Assembly: GCA_050486105.1 (NCBI GenBank)
Contig: JBJHCR010000090.1
Location: 1-19,879 of the forward strand
Length of the DNA: 19,879 nt
From: JAEXNA01 sp050486105
GTDB taxonomy: Bacteria; Vulcanimicrobiota; Xenobia; Xenobiales; JADMJV01
Reading direction: 5' to 3'
Shown here: positions 1 to 8,055 of the stretch, piece after piece
How the letters are laid out: each line of letters begins with the position of its first letter
Numbering within the stretch: position 1 is the first letter of the stretch
Program-made: the position numbers and the translations under genes
Notes under the pieces: model-generated
Databases searched by the model: none
What the model saw: only the letters and a program-made list of their open reading frames with translations
Told to the model about the DNA's origin: nothing

Positions 1-135
1 GCGCTTGCGTGGGTGGCCCCGGCGCCTCGACAACCGAAAATAGAAAGTTATTCCGGACCAGATCCTAAGTTGGTCCGGCGTGAGGCAGGTAGCTCAACTC
101 TTCCCCCGTCCAAGTCCCTGTTTGGGAAAGCCTAA
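1..135 (+). CDS. Possible C-terminal tail of a gene entering from the left
   Basis: The first plus-strand frame is open from the window edge to a TAA at 133-135, giving about 44 residues rich in Pro, Ser and Lys; the other two plus frames close within 70 bases. No family is recognisable. An 8-bp perfect inverted repeat (53-60 with 71-78) lies inside it, which would suit a transcript end as well as a coding region. The reading could be chance. Confidence 0.25.
   Translation, partial: ALAWVAPAPRQPKIESYSGPDPKLVRREAGSSTLPPSKSLFGKA
53..78. repeat. Perfect 8-bp inverted repeat, possible hairpin
   Basis: CCGGACCA at 53-60 is matched exactly by TGGTCCGG at 71-78 around a 10-base loop. No T-run follows on either strand, so it is not a typical intrinsic terminator. 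It may be an RNA hairpin at the end of the preceding gene or a protein-binding palindrome. Confidence 0.4.
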
Positions 136-180
136 GGATTTATCTGGGACCATTCTTCGATCCAAAGTAAGGCGAGCGCT

Positions 181-732
181 CTAGCCTGACGAATCTAACC
201 ATTCCGAAAGCTTGCTTTCTAGGTCGACGATCTTTTCGCGCAAACTGACCACTTGCTCTGAGTTCACAGTCTCCATTAATAGGTCTCGAGCCCGATAGAG
301 ATCGGTCTTGGTTTCCATGGGATCCGAGCCCAAAAAAAACCAAGGAAGTTCATGAAGTTCGTAATCTGCCCCTTGCACCAGCTTTTGGGCCAATTTGATT
401 CGTACTCTTGAGTCTCCTGGCTCGAGCTCCAAGGCTTGCTCCAGGCAGTCGAAACCTTCAGGCCCCTCTTCTAAGATGCCCAGACCTCGCCAGGCTACTG
501 CGCTTTTCGGATTGATGTCCCGCCAGCGACGGTAGGTCGGCAACAGAAAGCGGATTACGAGAGGGTAGGGGGAGGGGAATTCGGTCTCGAGGAGGTCTTC
601 AGCCAAGCGACACCTTGTCTCGAAGTCTAGAGTTTCGGAACGCTCCAAGAACCGGTCAAGCTCTGTGAAGGCTTGCCGACGCAACCCCCGGTCACGCAGT
701 CTCAGATATTCTAGTAACTCGTCTGGGAGCAT
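181..732 (-). CDS. Hypothetical helical-repeat (TPR-like) protein
   Basis: I do not recognise a named family. From the ATG at 732 the protein is about 183 residues, almost entirely predicted helix, with no signal peptide or membrane segment, so probably cytoplasmic. The stretch SAVAWRGLGILE followed by CLEQALELEPGDSRVRIKLAQ has the paired-helix spacing of a tetratricopeptide-like repeat, which suggests a protein-binding role. The frame stays open upstream to a TTG at 879 that has no ribosome-binding site, and the extra 49 residues look less ordered, so I prefer the ATG at 732, although its Shine-Dalgarno sequence is also weak. It diverges from the gene at 1016. Proteins of this general look sit beside small unknown genes in immunity-like loci, but that is only a weak analogy. 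Confidence 0.65.
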   Translation of the reverse strand: MLPDELLEYLRLRDRGLRRQAFTELDRFLERSETLDFETRCRLAEDLLETEFPSPYPLVIRFLLPTYRRWRDINPKSAVAWRGLGILEEGPEGFDCLEQALELEPGDSRVRIKLAQKLVQGADYELHELPWFFLGSDPMETKTDLYRARDLLMETVNSEQVVSLREKIVDLESKLSEWLDSSG

Positions 733-1015
733 CTCAAGGGATTCCCAGGTCGGGCGGAATCCCCTATTCTGACAGGAGCGAAGATCTCTTTTGGCCAGGC
801 GTTTGATCTTGGTAGCCGGGAGTGTTCCTGACAGCCCCGTATTGGCGATAGGATCTCCATTGGCGGATATTTCGTCCAAGATGAGGTGTTGATACCGGAC
901 TCGTGCACTTGGGCCACATTTGCCCAGCAGGTCTCTGTGTCAAGATTCAGCCCAAGTAAAGAGGAACAGGTATTGCTTCCGCCTTTCATGAACTTTAGGT
1001 GAAAGGGAATCCCCA

Positions 1016-1459
1016 ATGCTGAATAGTTTCGAAAAGGTTGCTGAGCATTTTCGGTTGCCGTACTCGCACCGTTCTCAAGATTGGGAGATTGAAGTGGCCG
1101 ACCCGACACGGATTCCTGAGTTTATTGATGGATTCTCATCTCTAGTCGACCCCAGCACTAGGAGAGTTCTTGCAGAGCTCATAATCGCGTCTTTTGACGA
1201 AGCGGTCGATGCTAGTCAGTTCGACCTTTCTGAATGGCAACGATTTTGGTCTATCATTAGAGAAGATTTTGAAGACTACTCGTTTTCGATTGAATACTGG
1301 TGCAATAGGCCTGGTGGAGGTTCTTGGAGCATAACTTCTCATTTGAGAGCTTCACTCAGCCAGGATGGCCTCTCATACTTTTTAAGGGAATTGCAGGCCG
1401 GAGCTGATGAGCGAGCGTTGTTTCGAGAGTTGAATGACCTCCACTGGCCAGTTCAATAA
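1016..1459 (+). CDS. Small hypothetical protein, 147 residues
   Basis: The ATG at 1016 is preceded by a purine-rich AAAGGGA at a usable distance. The product is acidic, soluble-looking and rich in Trp and Phe, with no signal peptide, membrane helix or cysteine cluster; GGGSWSITSHLRA near residue 100 looks like a beta strand pair. I cannot assign a family or function. It starts 283 bases from the divergent TPR-like gene and is convergent with the SDR gene. Size, acidity and isolated position resemble small immunity or Imm-type proteins, but nothing in the window supplies a matching toxin, so this is speculation. Confidence 0.65.
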   Translation: MLNSFEKVAEHFRLPYSHRSQDWEIEVADPTRIPEFIDGFSSLVDPSTRRVLAELIIASFDEAVDASQFDLSEWQRFWSIIREDFEDYSFSIEYWCNRPGGGSWSITSHLRASLSQDGLSYFLRELQAGADERALFRELNDLHWPVQ

Positions 1460-1545
1460 CCGGACTATGGAGCTTTTATTCAAGGGCCTCCCTTTCGTGT
1501 TGCTCAACCCAAATCGGGGAGCACTACGTTCCGGAGCGGCCTCAT

Positions 1546-1567
1546 GCAGGAGTGATTCCTGCTCCTA
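1546..1567 (-). repeat. REP-like hairpin at the SDR stop codon
   Basis: Read on the minus strand, the SDR stop codon lies in GTAGGAGC, followed by GCAGGA-ATCAC-TCCTGC, a perfect 6-bp stem with a 5-base loop (1546-1551 with 1557-1562). The GTAGGAGC head plus short stem-loop resembles repetitive extragenic palindromes known from several proteobacteria. There is no T-run, so if it acts at the 3' end it would protect mRNA or form a boundary rather than terminate intrinsically. Only one copy was seen in this window. Confidence 0.35.
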
Positions 1568-2323
1568 CCGACCAGCCCATTTGGCTGCAATTTTGACCAC
1601 TAGAGTCTTGGGAAGCAGGCGCATGAGGAGTGGGACAGCCTGATTCAAAGACCCGGTGATGACCTCTGGTTGGCCGGAGAAGAGGCCCTGAAGGCCTGCT
1701 TCGGCGACATCTCGAGCGCTGATGACCCCTGGTTTTCCCTTGAAGAAGTCACCGTCAGGTTTGGCTCTTTGGCCAAATTCTGTAGCCGTGGGACCTGGGT
1801 TCAATAGGCTCACCAGAACTCCGTGTTGAGAGAGCTCATGATGGAGCGCCCAAGTAAGTGAAGCCACAAAGGCTTTGGTTGCAGCATAGTTGCCCATCCC
1901 AGGGATGGGCATGTATGCAGCCACGGACCCCACGTTGAGGATAGCTCCTTGGCCTCGCTCGCGCATGGGGTCAGCGAAGAGGCGGCAAAGGGAGGACAGG
2001 CAAGCCATGTTTAGACTGTTCATTTCTTCGAGTTGCTCGACCTCGACGTCGAGGTGGTGAGAGAGTTTACCGAAACCGGCGTTGTTCACCAGCACCTCAA
2101 TTTCTAGGCCGAGCTTCTGGCATTGGCTGAAGAGCCTTTTCGCTGCGCCAGTCTCACTGAGATCCATCGGGAGGACGGTGGCGCCGTACGGCAGTTCTTC
2201 GGACAGGGACCTCAGGGCTTCTTCCCGTCGGGCTACCAGAACGAGATGGTATCCTCTCTGTCCTAGGAGCAGTGCGATTTCTTTTCCGATACCCGAGGAG
2301 GCTCCGGTTACTAGGGCGTTCAT
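1565..2323 (-). CDS. Short-chain dehydrogenase/reductase (SDR), classical NADP(H) type
   Basis: The 252-residue length is typical of a classical SDR. The N-terminal Rossmann glycine motif TGASSGIG is at residues 6-13, ARR at 31-33 supplies basic residues typical of NADP(H) preference, NNAG is at 80-83, and the catalytic set is Ser133, Tyr146 and Lys150 (YAATK). LNPGPTATEF after the active site is the usual PG motif of the family. The closest general type is the DltE-like/YqjQ-like oxidoreductases; substrate cannot be inferred. It is cytoplasmic, with no signal peptide. ATG at 2321-2323 is the only sensible start, without a strong Shine-Dalgarno sequence. It diverges from the glutathione-reductase-like gene across about 140 bases. 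Confidence 0.92.
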   Translation of the reverse strand: MNALVTGASSGIGKEIALLLGQRGYHLVLVARREEALRSLSEELPYGATVLPMDLSETGAAKRLFSQCQKLGLEIEVLVNNAGFGKLSHHLDVEVEQLEEMNSLNMACLSSLCRLFADPMRERGQGAILNVGSVAAYMPIPGMGNYAATKAFVASLTWALHHELSQHGVLVSLLNPGPTATEFGQRAKPDGDFFKGKPGVISARDVAEAGLQGLFSGQPEVITGSLNQAVPLLMRLLPKTLVVKIAAKWAGR

Positions 2324-2463
2324 GAAGGTCGAGTTTTGTCCCCGAGGCTAGCGGACCCTTCTTTTCTGATAGAGCAGCTGATCTCAATGTACTAAGGGGT
2401 GACGACACCTGACGCTGTTCGTCTGAGAGGATTATGGGCTCTAAACAGAAAGGCCCTTAACAT

Positions 2464-2473
2464 NNNNNNNNNN
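2464..2473. other. Assembly gap (10 Ns)
   Basis: Ten consecutive Ns replace the start of the following flavoprotein gene. The number is probably conventional rather than measured: an ATG formed by AT at 2462-2463 plus the first N would run into TGA at 2477 if the gap were exactly 10, whereas other lengths (for example 8 or 11) restore the frame. Confidence 0.95.
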
Positions 2474-3834
2474 ATCTGATCGTAGTGGGAGGTGGCTCCG
2501 GTGGAGTCGCGGCTGCGCGGCGCGCAGCCGAGTATGGTGCCAAGGTGGCCATCTGCGAAGATCAGCGTTGGGGTGGAACTTGCGTTCATCGCGGATGCGT
2601 TCCCAAGAAGTTGATGGTCTACTCGGCCTCTCTCGGTTACCAAAGAAGATTGCTCTCGGCCTACGGATGGTCTTCCGAGAGCCCTGAAGTCGTCGATTGG
2701 AAGACCCTCATCGCCAATCAGAACACCGAGCTTGACCGCTTGCATGGGTTCTATGAAAAACTTCTGGATGCTAGCGGGGTGCACAAGATTTCAGGGACCG
2801 CCCGCCTTTTGTCATCCGAGCAGGTGGAGGTGGAGGGGAATCGGTACCATGCTCGGACCATCCTCCTAGCCCTCGGTGGCAAGCCTTGGGTTCCCGATGA
2901 CCTTCTCGGACTTGAGCATGCCATGGTTTCCGATCAGGTATTCTCCCTTTCGGAATTTCCCCGAGCCATACTCATAATCGGCAGCGGCTACATCGGGACC
3001 GAGTTCGCTGGAATTTTTCGTGGATTAGGGGCTGAGGTTCACCAAGCTTTTCGATCAGAATTGGTGCTTTCCGGATTTGACAGGGACCTAAGGGCCTTAG
3101 TGGACCAGCAGATGCAAGAACGCGGAGTGACCATTCACCGCAAGAACAGGTTGCTCAAGCTCGCCAAGTCGTCTAACCATCGGATCTCGGCAACCCTGTC
3201 TGAGAGTGGCTCTCTGGAAGTCGATCAGGTGCTCTTGGCCACCGGACGTCGACCGAGAACTCGAGGCATCGGGTTAGAGGAAGTGGGAGTGAGGCTTGGT
3301 GACCAAGATCAGATCCTGGTGGACGCCTCTCTGCAAACTTCAATTCCTGGTATCTACGCCGTAGGCGATTGTCTCAAGGGACATGAACTAACCCCGGTGG
3401 CTATCGCTCAAGGTCGAGCTCTAGCAGAACATCTGTTCAACTCTCGTCCTTTCCAAGTCGATCTTGAAGACCTTCCAACAGCAGTCTTCAGCTCGCCTCC
3501 CGCTGCTTCAGTTGGGGCCACCGAGCAACAGCTTCGGCAACGAGGCGTGGGTTTTCACGTTTACAAGGCCGTGTTTCGACCAATGAAGTACACCTTGCCT
3601 AAGGTCGAGGCAAAGGCCATGCTTAAGCTGCTGGTGGACAGCGTCTCGGACCGAGTCCTGGGATGCCATTTGGTTGGGGAGGATGCGCCGGAGGTGATCC
3701 AAGCTCTCGGCATTTGCCTCAAAGCGAAGGCGACCAAGGCACAATTCGACCAAACGGTCGCGGTGCATCCAACCTTCGCAGAAGAATTGGTTCTCATGAG
3801 GAACCCCAGTGAAACGGTTCCTGCGCGGCAATAG
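2473..3834 (+). CDS. gor: Glutathione-reductase-family FAD/NAD(P) disulfide oxidoreductase, start codon in gap
   Basis: After the gap the frame opens at once with LIVVGGGSGG, the FAD-binding glycine motif, so the true start is only a few codons upstream, inside the Ns; the GTG at 2485 lies within the motif and cannot be the start. The redox disulfide is GGTCVHRGCVPKK (cysteines five apart), characteristic of glutathione reductase. A second Rossmann motif GSGYIGTEFAGIF binds NADPH, YAVGDC is the second FAD contact, and HPTFAEE at the C-terminus carries the catalytic His-Glu pair of the dimer interface. The expected role is cytoplasmic reduction of glutathione disulfide or a related low-molecular-weight disulfide. 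One of the two arginines that hold the NADPH 2'-phosphate in the E. coli enzyme is Ser here (3070-3072). It lies 26 bases before sucA, probably in the same transcript. Confidence 0.88.
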   Translation, partial: XLIVVGGGSGGVAAARRAAEYGAKVAICEDQRWGGTCVHRGCVPKKLMVYSASLGYQRRLLSAYGWSSESPEVVDWKTLIANQNTELDRLHGFYEKLLDASGVHKISGTARLLSSEQVEVEGNRYHARTILLALGGKPWVPDDLLGLEHAMVSDQVFSLSEFPRAILIIGSGYIGTEFAGIFRGLGAEVHQAFRSELVLSGFDRDLRALVDQQMQERGVTIHRKNRLLKLAKSSNHRISATLSESGSLEVDQVLLATGRRPRTRGIGLEEVGVRLGDQDQILVDASLQTSIPGIYAVGDCLKGHELTPVAIAQGRALAEHLFNSRPFQVDLEDLPTAVFSSPPAASVGATEQQLRQRGVGFHVYKAVFRPMKYTLPKVEAKAMLKLLVDSVSDRVLGCHLVGEDAPEVIQALGICLKAKATKAQFDQTVAVHPTFAEELVLMRNPSETVPARQ

Positions 3835-3860
3835 GTGAAGAAAAGAGTGAGGCTCAAGAA

Positions 3861-6668
3861 ATGATCAATCCAGACAATCTCGCGTTTGCGGAAAACGTCT
3901 ACCTGGCCTACGTCGAAGACCCGGCGTCGGTATCCGAGGAATGGCGCGAGTATTTCCAACAGCAAGAGATGGGACATAACGGGGTGACCCCCAGGTATGC
4001 GTCGGCGCCCTCTTTTCGACCCTCCTCTCTATTTGCGGGAGGAAGCGGAGAACCGTCCCGCCACGGCGGGCCGGTGGATATCTATAAGCAGGAGAAGGTA
4101 GACCAACTGATTAGAGCTTATCGAGTTCGAGGTCACCGCATTGCCAAACTCGACCCACTCGGTCGTCAATGCGAAAGCTTTAGTGAGCTTGAACTCGGCC
4201 ATTACGGGCTCAGTGAAGGCGATCTCGACTATGAGTTTTCGGCCAGTTGTCTCGGCCGCAATTCTTACACTCTCCGTGAGATATTAGATCTTCTGCGTTC
4301 CACCTACTGTGGATCTATTGGAGTGCAGTACATGCACATCGACGATCCGGAGCCAAAGTTCTGGTTGCAAGAGAAGATGGAGTCAAGCCGAAATAAGCGA
4401 GACTTGACACGGGACTGTCAGACCAGAATCTTGACCCGTCTCACCGATGCCGAGATCTTTGAAGAGTTTCTGGCCAAGAAGTATGTGGGAGCCAAGCGGT
4501 TTGGGCTAGAAGGCGCAGAGTCGCTGATACCCCTCTTGGATTTGGCCTTAGAACAAGCTGCGGAGCACGGAGTGAAGAACATCGTCATGGGCATGGCCCA
4601 CCGCGGACGTCTCAACGTCATGGCGAACATCATGGGCAAGAGTCCTGCGCTGGTTTTTCGAGAGTTTGAGGACAACGACCCTCAACGTTCTTTCGGACGA
4701 GGCGACGTAAAGTACCATCTAGGCTTGTCTTCGGAATGGACCACCCAAGAGGGGCGCAAGGTGGACCTCACGCTCTGCTTTAATCCTTCCCACCTAGAGT
4801 TTGTCGGGCCGGTAGTCTTAGGTCGGGTACGAAGTCGGCAAGATCGTCTCACCTCCAATTTCACTCAGATAATGGGGGTGATCATTCACGGAGACGGGGC
4901 TTTTGCCGGACAGGGCGTGGTCCAGGAGATGCTCAATATGAGCGAAGTTCCAGGTTTTCGAACCGGGGGAACACTGCACATCATACTCAACAATCAGATT
5001 GGCTTCACCACTTCCCCCAGCCAGGCCCGGTCCTCCCACTACTGCACCGACGTTGCCAAAATGCTGCAGATCCCCATTTTTCACGTCAACGGAGAGGATC
5101 CCGAGGCGGTGGCTCAGGCCACCTGGCTGGCGATGGAGTTTCGTCATCACTTCAAGAAGGATGTGGTGATCGACATGTACTGCTTCAGGCGGCGAGGGCA
5201 CAATGAAGCTGACGACCCCACCGTCACTCAGCCTACCATGTATCGGCAAATTGAGAACAAGCCGTCGGTGCGGGAAAGCTACATGAAGAATCTGATTCGT
5301 CATGGGGGCTTCACCAACGAGGAAGCAGAGGAGATTGCTCGATCTCGCCGTCAAAGCTTAGAGGATGAATTGACCAGGGCTAGAGACCCTCAGTTCGATT
5401 ATGTGGCGCACCAGGAACAAGAGAATCGAAGAGGCTTTTGGGCTAAGTACCGCGGTGGCAAAGATGCCGATGTGCCAAACGTGCCGACCTCGGTGGATGA
5501 AGACTTGCTTAAGGATTACCTGGTCAAGATTTCGGTTTGTCCCGAGGACTTCAATTGTCACCCTAAGCTCAAAAGATTGGTCCTAGACCGCCGTCGCGAG
5601 TCGGCCGATGGGGAAAGGCCACTAGATTGGGGAACAGCGGAGAACCTCGCCTATGCCTCACTCTTGGCGGAAGGCACTCCTGTTCGTCTTACGGGTCAGG
5701 ATGTCGCCAGGGGAACCTTCAGTCATCGCCATGCGATCTTATACGATTATGAAACGGCCGACCCTTACATCCCTTTGAATTCCTTGTCTGAGAATCAGGC
5801 TCGGTTCCAGGTCTGGAACAGCCCATTGACGGAGACAGCCATGTTGGGGTACGAGTTCGGGTTTTGCTTGGATTCTCCTGACAATTTGGTTCTTTGGGAA
5901 GCCCAGTTTGGCGATTTCGCTAATGTGGGGCAAGTGATTTTCGATCAGTTTATCTCCAGCAGTGAAGACAAATGGGGGAAGCTCAATCACCTTGTAGTCC
6001 TGCTGCCTCACGGCTTCGAGGGTCAAGGTCCTGAGCATAGCAGTGCCCGGCTAGAACGATTCTTGCAGATGGCAGCTGAAGACAATATGTGCGTGGTCAA
6101 TCTTACCACTCCAGCCCAGCTCTTCCACTGCCTAAGAAGACAAATTGTTCGGTCCATACGCAAGCCTCTGGTGGTGATGTCTCCTAAGAGTCTGCTCCGG
6201 CATCCCGAGTGCGTGTCCTTGATTTCAGAGTTGGCGCGGGGAGCCTTTCACCGGGTGCTGCCCGACAATATCGGACACGATCCGGCAGAAGTGACCAGAA
6301 TTCTGCTCTGCAGTGGCAAAGTCTACTACGACCTGAATCGTTTTCGCTTAGACAACGACCGCACCGACGTAGCTATCGTCCGCGTTGAGCAACTCTACCC
6401 ATTTCCTGGGGACAGTCTGAAAGCGGCTCTATCGTCCTATAAACGGGGAACCCCAGTGATTTGGGTTCAAGAAGAGCCAGAGAACATGGGTGCGCTCTTC
6501 GCCATGAGATTGAGATTTGGGGACAGCGTTTTCGATAGATTTCCATTCTTATCGGTTTCGCGACCTGAGTCGGCCTCTCCAGCCACCGGGTCTTCGGCTT
6601 CCCATCAGATAGAACAAAAGGGCTTGATCGAGCAGGCCTTCTATCGTGCGGTTCCAGGACGAATCTAA
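3861..6668 (+). CDS. sucA: 2-oxoglutarate dehydrogenase E1 component
   Basis: Thiamine-diphosphate-dependent subunit that decarboxylates 2-oxoglutarate and transfers the succinyl group to the E2 lipoyl arm. At 935 residues it matches the usual length of SucA. The N-terminal E2-binding segment is present (NAxYL-like with DPASVSEEWREYF, residues 10-32), followed by GMAHRGRLNV (244-253), the ThDP/Mg motif GDG (344-346) ending in NN (377-378), and RRRGHNEADDP (about 443-453). The C-terminal transketolase-like half contains LLPHGFEGQGPEHSSARLERFLQ and WVQEEPENMGA, both typical of this family. The start at 3861 fits the conserved N-terminus, with GTGAGG upstream. It lies between the glutathione-reductase-like gene and sucB. 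Intact, with no unusual residues seen. Confidence 0.97.
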   Translation: MINPDNLAFAENVYLAYVEDPASVSEEWREYFQQQEMGHNGVTPRYASAPSFRPSSLFAGGSGEPSRHGGPVDIYKQEKVDQLIRAYRVRGHRIAKLDPLGRQCESFSELELGHYGLSEGDLDYEFSASCLGRNSYTLREILDLLRSTYCGSIGVQYMHIDDPEPKFWLQEKMESSRNKRDLTRDCQTRILTRLTDAEIFEEFLAKKYVGAKRFGLEGAESLIPLLDLALEQAAEHGVKNIVMGMAHRGRLNVMANIMGKSPALVFREFEDNDPQRSFGRGDVKYHLGLSSEWTTQEGRKVDLTLCFNPSHLEFVGPVVLGRVRSRQDRLTSNFTQIMGVIIHGDGAFAGQGVVQEMLNMSEVPGFRTGGTLHIILNNQIGFTTSPSQARSSHYCTDVAKMLQIPIFHVNGEDPEAVAQATWLAMEFRHHFKKDVVIDMYCFRRRGHNEADDPTVTQPTMYRQIENKPSVRESYMKNLIRHGGFTNEEAEEIARSRRQSLEDELTRARDPQFDYVAHQEQENRRGFWAKYRGGKDADVPNVPTSVDEDLLKDYLVKISVCPEDFNCHPKLKRLVLDRRRESADGERPLDWGTAENLAYASLLAEGTPVRLTGQDVARGTFSHRHAILYDYETADPYIPLNSLSENQARFQVWNSPLTETAMLGYEFGFCLDSPDNLVLWEAQFGDFANVGQVIFDQFISSSEDKWGKLNHLVVLLPHGFEGQGPEHSSARLERFLQMAAEDNMCVVNLTTPAQLFHCLRRQIVRSIRKPLVVMSPKSLLRHPECVSLISELARGAFHRVLPDNIGHDPAEVTRILLCSGKVYYDLNRFRLDNDRTDVAIVRVEQLYPFPGDSLKAALSSYKRGTPVIWVQEEPENMGALFAMRLRFGDSVFDRFPFLSVSRPESASPATGSSASHQIEQKGLIEQAFYRAVPGRI

Positions 6669-6718
6669 GAAGTCCGCCTGGGCTGAGACCCTTTCCCTCA
6701 CGACTACCACTTTTTACC

Positions 6719-6725
6719 AAGGAGG
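6719..6725 (+). promoter_or_regulatory. Strong ribosome-binding site that fixes the sucB start
   Basis: AAGGAGG lies directly against the ATG at 6726, leaving no spacer, but 9 bases before the ATG at 6735. The second ATG is therefore the likely start. Confidence 0.75.
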
Positions 6726-6734
6726 ATGGACACA

Positions 6735-7985
6735 ATGGAAATCAAGGTACCCCCAGCCGGAGAATCGATCACTACCGTGATGGTCTCGGAATGGTTGGTT
6801 GAAGAAGGCGACTCGGTCGAGGCCGACCAAATCTTGCTGGTCTTGGAGACGGACAAGATCAATGTTGAGGTGCCTGCCCCGGCTGCAGGTGTGCTGAGCA
6901 GTATTCTCAAGGGGCCCGGGCAGGAGGCCACGGTTGGTGAAGTCATCGGTCATCTCAGCAAAGGGGCGGAAGGCTCGTCCCCGGCCAAGGTAGTCTCCGC
7001 TCCCAAGGCCCCGACGCCCGAAGCCGACTCAGAAGAGGAAACGATCGTCTCTCCCGCAGCTCGGAGGCTTCTCGAAGAGAACGGGCTGACTCCCGAACAG
7101 GTGCAAGGAACGGGCAAGGGTGGTCGGATTCTCAAGGAAGACGTGCTGTTAGCCCTCGAATCAAACCAAGCTCCTCAGAGCCCAGAGAAGGTTGCACCAG
7201 TGACCAATGGTTCTTCCCCCAAGGAATCCGCGCGACCTTCTCCTACCCCGGTCAGGCCGGCATCGCCGCCAAACCCTGCCCCTTCAGGCAGCGATGAAGT
7301 GGTCAAGATGAGTCCGTTGCGTCGCAAGATCGCCGAGCGTTTGGTTGAGGCTCAACAAACCGCGGCCATCTTGTCGACCTTCAACGAGGTGGATATGTCT
7401 GCGGTCATGCGAATGCGAAAACAGTACGGTCAGGCTTTCCAGGAGAAGCACGGCGTCAAGTTGGGTTTCATGTCGTTTTTTGTCAAGGCTTGCGTGGAAG
7501 CGTTGAAAGCTTTCCCTGCGGTGAATGCCGAGGTGATGGGGGACAACATAATCTACAAGAATAGATATGACATAGGAGTCGCAGTAGGGGGTGGCAAGGG
7601 CTTGGTCGTCCCGGTTCTCCGAAACGCAGATCGCCGATCGTTTGCCGAGATCGAGTTGGCAATTCGAGATTTGGCGCTCAAAGCCAAAGACATGAAATTG
7701 ACCCTGGCAGACTTGGAAGGGGGAACGTTCACCATTTCCAACGGGGGCATCTACGGCTCGATGTTGAGCACTCCGATTCTCAACCCTCCCCAATCGGGTA
7801 TTTTAGGTCTCCACAACATCACTGAACGACCGGTTGCGATCAATGGACAGGTAGAGATACGCCCAATGATGTACTTAGCACTGTCTTACGACCACAGGAT
7901 CGTCGACGGCCGTGAGGCGGTCTCTTTCCTGGTCACCATCAAATCGGCCATCGAGGATCCTGGTCGGCTTTTGCTTGAAGTTTAG
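6735..7985 (+). CDS. sucB: Dihydrolipoyllysine succinyltransferase, E2 of 2-oxoglutarate dehydrogenase
   Basis: Core subunit that passes the succinyl group from E1 to CoA. Domains in order over 416 residues: lipoyl domain 1-75 with the lipoylated Lys41 in ETDKINVEV; a Pro/Ala linker; the E1/E3-binding domain about 105-141 (SPAARRLLEENGLTPEQVQGTG); a second Pro-rich linker; and the catalytic acyltransferase domain from about 190, with SYDHRIVDGREAV carrying His387 and Asp391. One lipoyl domain and ETDKINVEV favour succinyl- over acetyl-transferase, as does the position after sucA. The start at 6735 is chosen from ribosome-binding-site spacing; 6726 would add three residues. Confidence 0.96.
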   Translation: MEIKVPPAGESITTVMVSEWLVEEGDSVEADQILLVLETDKINVEVPAPAAGVLSSILKGPGQEATVGEVIGHLSKGAEGSSPAKVVSAPKAPTPEADSEEETIVSPAARRLLEENGLTPEQVQGTGKGGRILKEDVLLALESNQAPQSPEKVAPVTNGSSPKESARPSPTPVRPASPPNPAPSGSDEVVKMSPLRRKIAERLVEAQQTAAILSTFNEVDMSAVMRMRKQYGQAFQEKHGVKLGFMSFFVKACVEALKAFPAVNAEVMGDNIIYKNRYDIGVAVGGGKGLVVPVLRNADRRSFAEIELAIRDLALKAKDMKLTLADLEGGTFTISNGGIYGSMLSTPILNPPQSGILGLHNITERPVAINGQVEIRPMMYLALSYDHRIVDGREAVSFLVTIKSAIEDPGRLLLEV

Positions 7986-7987
7986 GG

Positions 7988-8040
7988 GCCTGTGGGAGTC
8001 GTTAGTCCGAGCATGGCGGAGGGACACTACTCCGGCAGGC
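7988..8040 (+). repeat. Interrupted inverted repeat in the sucB-lpdA spacer
   Basis: GCCTG-TG-GGAG (7988-7998) can pair with CTCC-GG-CAGGC (8030-8040), nine pairs with a 2x2 internal loop and a 31-base loop. It ends just before the lpdA ribosome-binding site AGGAGG, so it could set relative expression or stability of the two cistrons. Its length and internal loop leave chance as a real alternative. Confidence 0.3.
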
Positions 8041-8055
8041 TCCTAGGAGGAAAAG

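Noticed and set aside
4818..5354. 178-residue minus-strand open frame inside sucA
   Set aside because: It is antisense to the ThDP-binding region of SucA, which is intact and conserved; the frame is a codon-bias shadow.
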